The notes beneath the pieces were generated by a model that worked only from the letters and a program-made list of their open reading frames with translations, was not told the DNA's origin and ran no database searches. Shown here piece after piece: positions 61,755 through 64,000 of a stretch of 64,000 nucleotides of DNA; the first letter of the stretch is position 1, and each line of letters starts with the position of its first letter. This DNA is from Prochlorococcus sp. AG-355-P07. GTDB taxonomy: Bacteria; Cyanobacteriota; Cyanobacteriia; PCC-6307; Cyanobiaceae. The translations under genes were made by a program, and so were the position numbers. The stretch lies in the NCBI GenBank assembly GCA_003280575.1, contig QCEN01000001.1, forward strand, positions 62,001 to 126,000. Direction: 5' to 3'.

Positions 61755-62783
61755 TTAATTCCAACCAGTTTCTTTCATTATTTTTATTGCCTTATTATTG
61801 AATTTGCCAATTTCTTTTATAGTCACATTATCTGGAGTGAAATCTCCAAATTTACTAACAATTCTATTTTGACTTGATTCCTTTAAGGGGTGCTCATAAG
61901 TTTTATTAGCTAAACCTTGACTCCCTTCACTAGAAGCTAAATATTCAAGTAGTTTAATAGCCTCGGTCTTATTTTCTGCATATTTATATACTCCCCCAGC
62001 AGTTATATTTACATGAGCAGGATTGGGTATTATTAATTTTATTTTTTCTGCTAAAGAAGCATCTCTTGGACCTTTAACTCCATCAAGCATCCTTGCGACA
62101 TAATAATGATTAACGATACCAATACCGCAAGTTCCCTGCCCTACAGCTCTTATTAATGAAGAATCTCCAGAAAAATAGGGAGTGGAGACATTTGATATCA
62201 AATCCTTAAGCCAAATTTTTGTTTGGCCAACGCCTTTCTTTGCTATTTGATTAGAAACCAAAGATTGATTATAAGGACTTTTTCTATTTCTTAGACATAC
62301 TTTTCCTTTAAAAGAAGGATTGGTTAGATCCTCAAAATTTTTGATTTTTGTAATATCCACAATATCCGGATTTGCGATGATTACCCTTAATCGCCTAGTA
62401 AGGCCAAACCATTTATTTCTAGGATCTCTCAAATTATTTGGAACACTATTTTCTAGAATATTTGAATTAATTTTTTGAAATAAATTTGCCTTTGATGCAT
62501 TTTGAATTCTTGCTGCATCAACAAGAATTACTAAATCAGCCTGAGAATTTTTACCCTCTCTTTTTAAGCGCTCAATTATAGCTTTTCCATCTGTTTCTAT
62601 ATATCTAACTTTGATGCCAGTTTGTTCTTGAAATTTTTGATAAACCTCTTTATCTGTATTGTAATGTCTCCCAGAAAATAACCTAACCTCCTTCTCTGCA
62701 GAATTTACAGGCTGATTATTTAGAAGTAGCGATAATGTCGCTGCAGTAAAAAATAGCTTTTTTAAATAATTGTTTAATTTCAT
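61755..62783 (-). CDS. futA: Fe(III) ABC transporter substrate-binding protein (FutA/IdiA type)
   Basis: A 342-residue protein with a signal peptide (1 to about 29), then EVRLFSGRHYNTDKEVYQKF and later CGIGIVNHYYVARMLDGVKG. The His/Tyr residues in GRHYNTD and the vicinal Tyr in NHYYVAR are the expected Fe3+ ligands. It binds iron in the periplasm for an FutBC-type importer, which is not adjacent. Iron regulation by Fur is likely, but no convincing Fur box is seen in the leader. Confidence 0.94.
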   Translation of the reverse strand: MKLNNYLKKLFFTAATLSLLLNNQPVNSAEKEVRLFSGRHYNTDKEVYQKFQEQTGIKVRYIETDGKAIIERLKREGKNSQADLVILVDAARIQNASKANLFQKINSNILENSVPNNLRDPRNKWFGLTRRLRVIIANPDIVDITKIKNFEDLTNPSFKGKVCLRNRKSPYNQSLVSNQIAKKGVGQTKIWLKDLISNVSTPYFSGDSSLIRAVGQGTCGIGIVNHYYVARMLDGVKGPRDASLAEKIKLIIPNPAHVNITAGGVYKYAENKTEAIKLLEYLASSEGSQGLANKTYEHPLKESSQNRIVSKFGDFTPDNVTIKEIGKFNNKAIKIMKETGWN

Positions 62784-62916
62784 TTTTTAAAATTGTTATT
62801 ATCGTTACATTACAACAAAAAATATGGTAGAAATAACCCAAAAATAAAAAATCACTGTGTCATGTATATTTCTTTACCTTAGGAAATAACATTCTGTTAT
62901 TTTCGGGATATAAATC

Positions 62917-63783
62917 TTACTTTACTAAGGGAAAGCCCATGAGTTCCCTCTCTAGTATCCATGAAAACGCGACTTCTCTAGCTAACTTTCTGATTTTTTC
63001 TATGTACTGGGCACGATCAGTTACTGATATTACGCCTCTAGCATCAAGCAAATTAAAGGTATGACTACATTTTAAAACATAATCAAGCGCGGGGTAAATT
63101 AGCCTCTTTTCAATTAATGAATTTGCTTCATTTTGATATATCTCAAATAATTTCCTGAGATTTTCAGGATTAGATTCAGAGAAATTATATGAACATTGAC
63201 CTTTTTCAAATTGAAGCCAAATATCGCTATATTTCAGATCTTTGTTCCAATTTAAGTCCCATATACTTTCTTTATCCTGCAAAAACATTGCAATTCTCTC
63301 TAAACCATATGTAATTTCAATTGGTATTGGTTGACAATCAACTCCCCCGCATTGTTGAAAATAAGTAAATTGAGTAACTTCCATTCCATCTAGCCATACT
63401 TCCCAACCTACGCCCCAAGCTCCAAGAGTTGGCGACTCCCAATTATCTTCAACAAATCTTATGTCATGATTTTTAGGCTCTATTCCAAGAGATTCCAGAG
63501 ATTTCAAATATTTTTCTTGAATCCCATCTGGGGAAGGCTTAATTATTACTTGATATTGAAAATAATGTTGTGCACGATTAGGATTATCACCAAATCTTCC
63601 GTCTGTGGGTCTTCTACATGGCTCAGCATATGCAACAGACCAAGGTTCGGGTCCTATTGCCCTCAAAAAAGTATGAGGACTCATTGTACCAGCTCCCTTT
63701 TCAGTATCGTAAGGCTGCATAATTAAACAACCCTCTTTGGACCAAAAATTATTTAAATTTTGAATTATATCCTGAAAAAACAT
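62917..63783 (-). CDS. glyQ: glycyl-tRNA synthetase alpha subunit
   Basis: A 289-residue protein. I use ATG 63783 ([20 protein letters not shown]) rather than the TTG one codon earlier. Class II motifs are visible: [40 protein letters not shown], and [20 protein letters not shown]. Works with the beta subunit GlyS, which is elsewhere. Confidence 0.97.
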   Translation of the reverse strand: MFFQDIIQNLNNFWSKEGCLIMQPYDTEKGAGTMSPHTFLRAIGPEPWSVAYAEPCRRPTDGRFGDNPNRAQHYFQYQVIIKPSPDGIQEKYLKSLESLGIEPKNHDIRFVEDNWESPTLGAWGVGWEVWLDGMEVTQFTYFQQCGGVDCQPIPIEITYGLERIAMFLQDKESIWDLNWNKDLKYSDIWLQFEKGQCSYNFSESNPENLRKLFEIYQNEANSLIEKRLIYPALDYVLKCSHTFNLLDARGVISVTDRAQYIEKIRKLAREVAFSWILERELMGFPLVK

Positions 63784-63939
63784 CAAATTTTAAGAAGTTT
63801 AGAATTTAGATCAATGCCATTAAACATAATAACAAAGCTTAAAACAAAAAATATTTTAACTCTAATTTCTGAGTAGCATTATCTGGTATTTGGATAGCAT
63901 AAAACTTAATCCAATATAAAAATAAATTAGAAATTTATC

Positions 63940-64000
63940 ATGAAAAAATCTAATGGAAAAGGTCCAAAAGTATTAGATTCTTCTACATCATCATCATATT
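63940..64000 (+). CDS. start of an unidentified gene (partial)
   Basis: ATG at 63940 opens MKKSNGKGPKVLDSSTSSSY and runs off the window. Too short to assign. Confidence 0.45.
   Translation, partial: MKKSNGKGPKVLDSSTSSSY

Noticed and set aside
62886-62904. AATAACATTCTGTTATT as a Fur box for futA
   Set aside because: It is a palindrome but matches the GATAATGATAATCATTATC consensus poorly and lies about 100 bases upstream of the futA ATG, just after glyQ; it may be only a weak glyQ terminator.

Overview
The window is from a high-light-adapted Prochlorococcus (marine picocyanobacterium) or a very close relative. The support is the very low GC content, the cyanobacterial core genes (psbD/psbC with the 17-base overlap, ycf4, ycf39, petM, the NTR-thioredoxin fusion, the split pntAA/pntAB/pntB), several high-light-inducible (hli) genes, and many tiny orphan proteins typical of these streamlined genomes. 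The strain cannot be named from the sequence alone.

Positions 1 to about 34,400 are accessory, island-like sequence: small genes, short overlapping gene pairs, pseudogenes and a few large outliers. The first part (about 1.5 to 18 kb) has two repeated signatures. One is a family of degenerate tRNA 3' halves (2591, 7379, 8881, 10616, 12444, 13464); the clearest is a tRNA-Pro(UGG) 3' half, and four of the six carry a shared downstream tail. They look like scars of serial integration at a tRNA gene. The other is a conserved element of about 23 bp (TTGACAGTYGATC followed by TANAATAAGG) placed 18 to 85 bases upstream of at least seven genes and pointing at them. Its targets are mostly small proteins of DUF3303, DUF3764 or ABM-like type, plus an RluF-like pseudouridine synthase and an SRAP/HMCES-type protein. 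Unusual proteins here are a 1,214-residue DUF285-repeat autotransporter-like protein (2812-6456) and a prepilin/Excalibur/thermonuclease fusion (10749-11639).

Positions 18 to 34.4 kb hold more short genes, decayed genes, a probable metal-handling cluster (interrupted MauE/DoxX, DUF411, DUF3721, small membrane protein; 21842-23379), a SelO/YdiU protein AMPylase (27519-29222), a glutamine amidotransferase, and an hli cluster (31618-32862) with RpaB/HLR1-like sites. At least three genes are broken by what looks like loss of one A in an A-run, and two by in-frame stops.

Positions 34.4 to 59 kb are compact core genome: ychF, a membrane-fusion adaptor overlapping polA, cysS, dxr, a 2Fe-2S protein, a YheT-like hydrolase, the proton-translocating transhydrogenase, the thioredoxin reductase-thioredoxin fusion, IF-1, ycf39, petM, ilvH, a divergent cyclophilin, ycf4, psbD-psbC, maf, cobQ and a 2Fe-2S ferredoxin. 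The theme is photosystem assembly, redox supply and housekeeping.

Positions 59 to 61.7 kb are a second, smaller integration locus. Three direct copies of the 12-bp 3' end of tRNA-Ser(CGA) (59390, 59605, and in the intact gene at 61615) bracket a secreted TPR-repeat protein gene, which also has clusters of CCCTAACAC repeats on both sides. Beyond the tRNA lie an iron-binding protein gene (FutA/IdiA type), glyQ and the start of one more gene running off the end.
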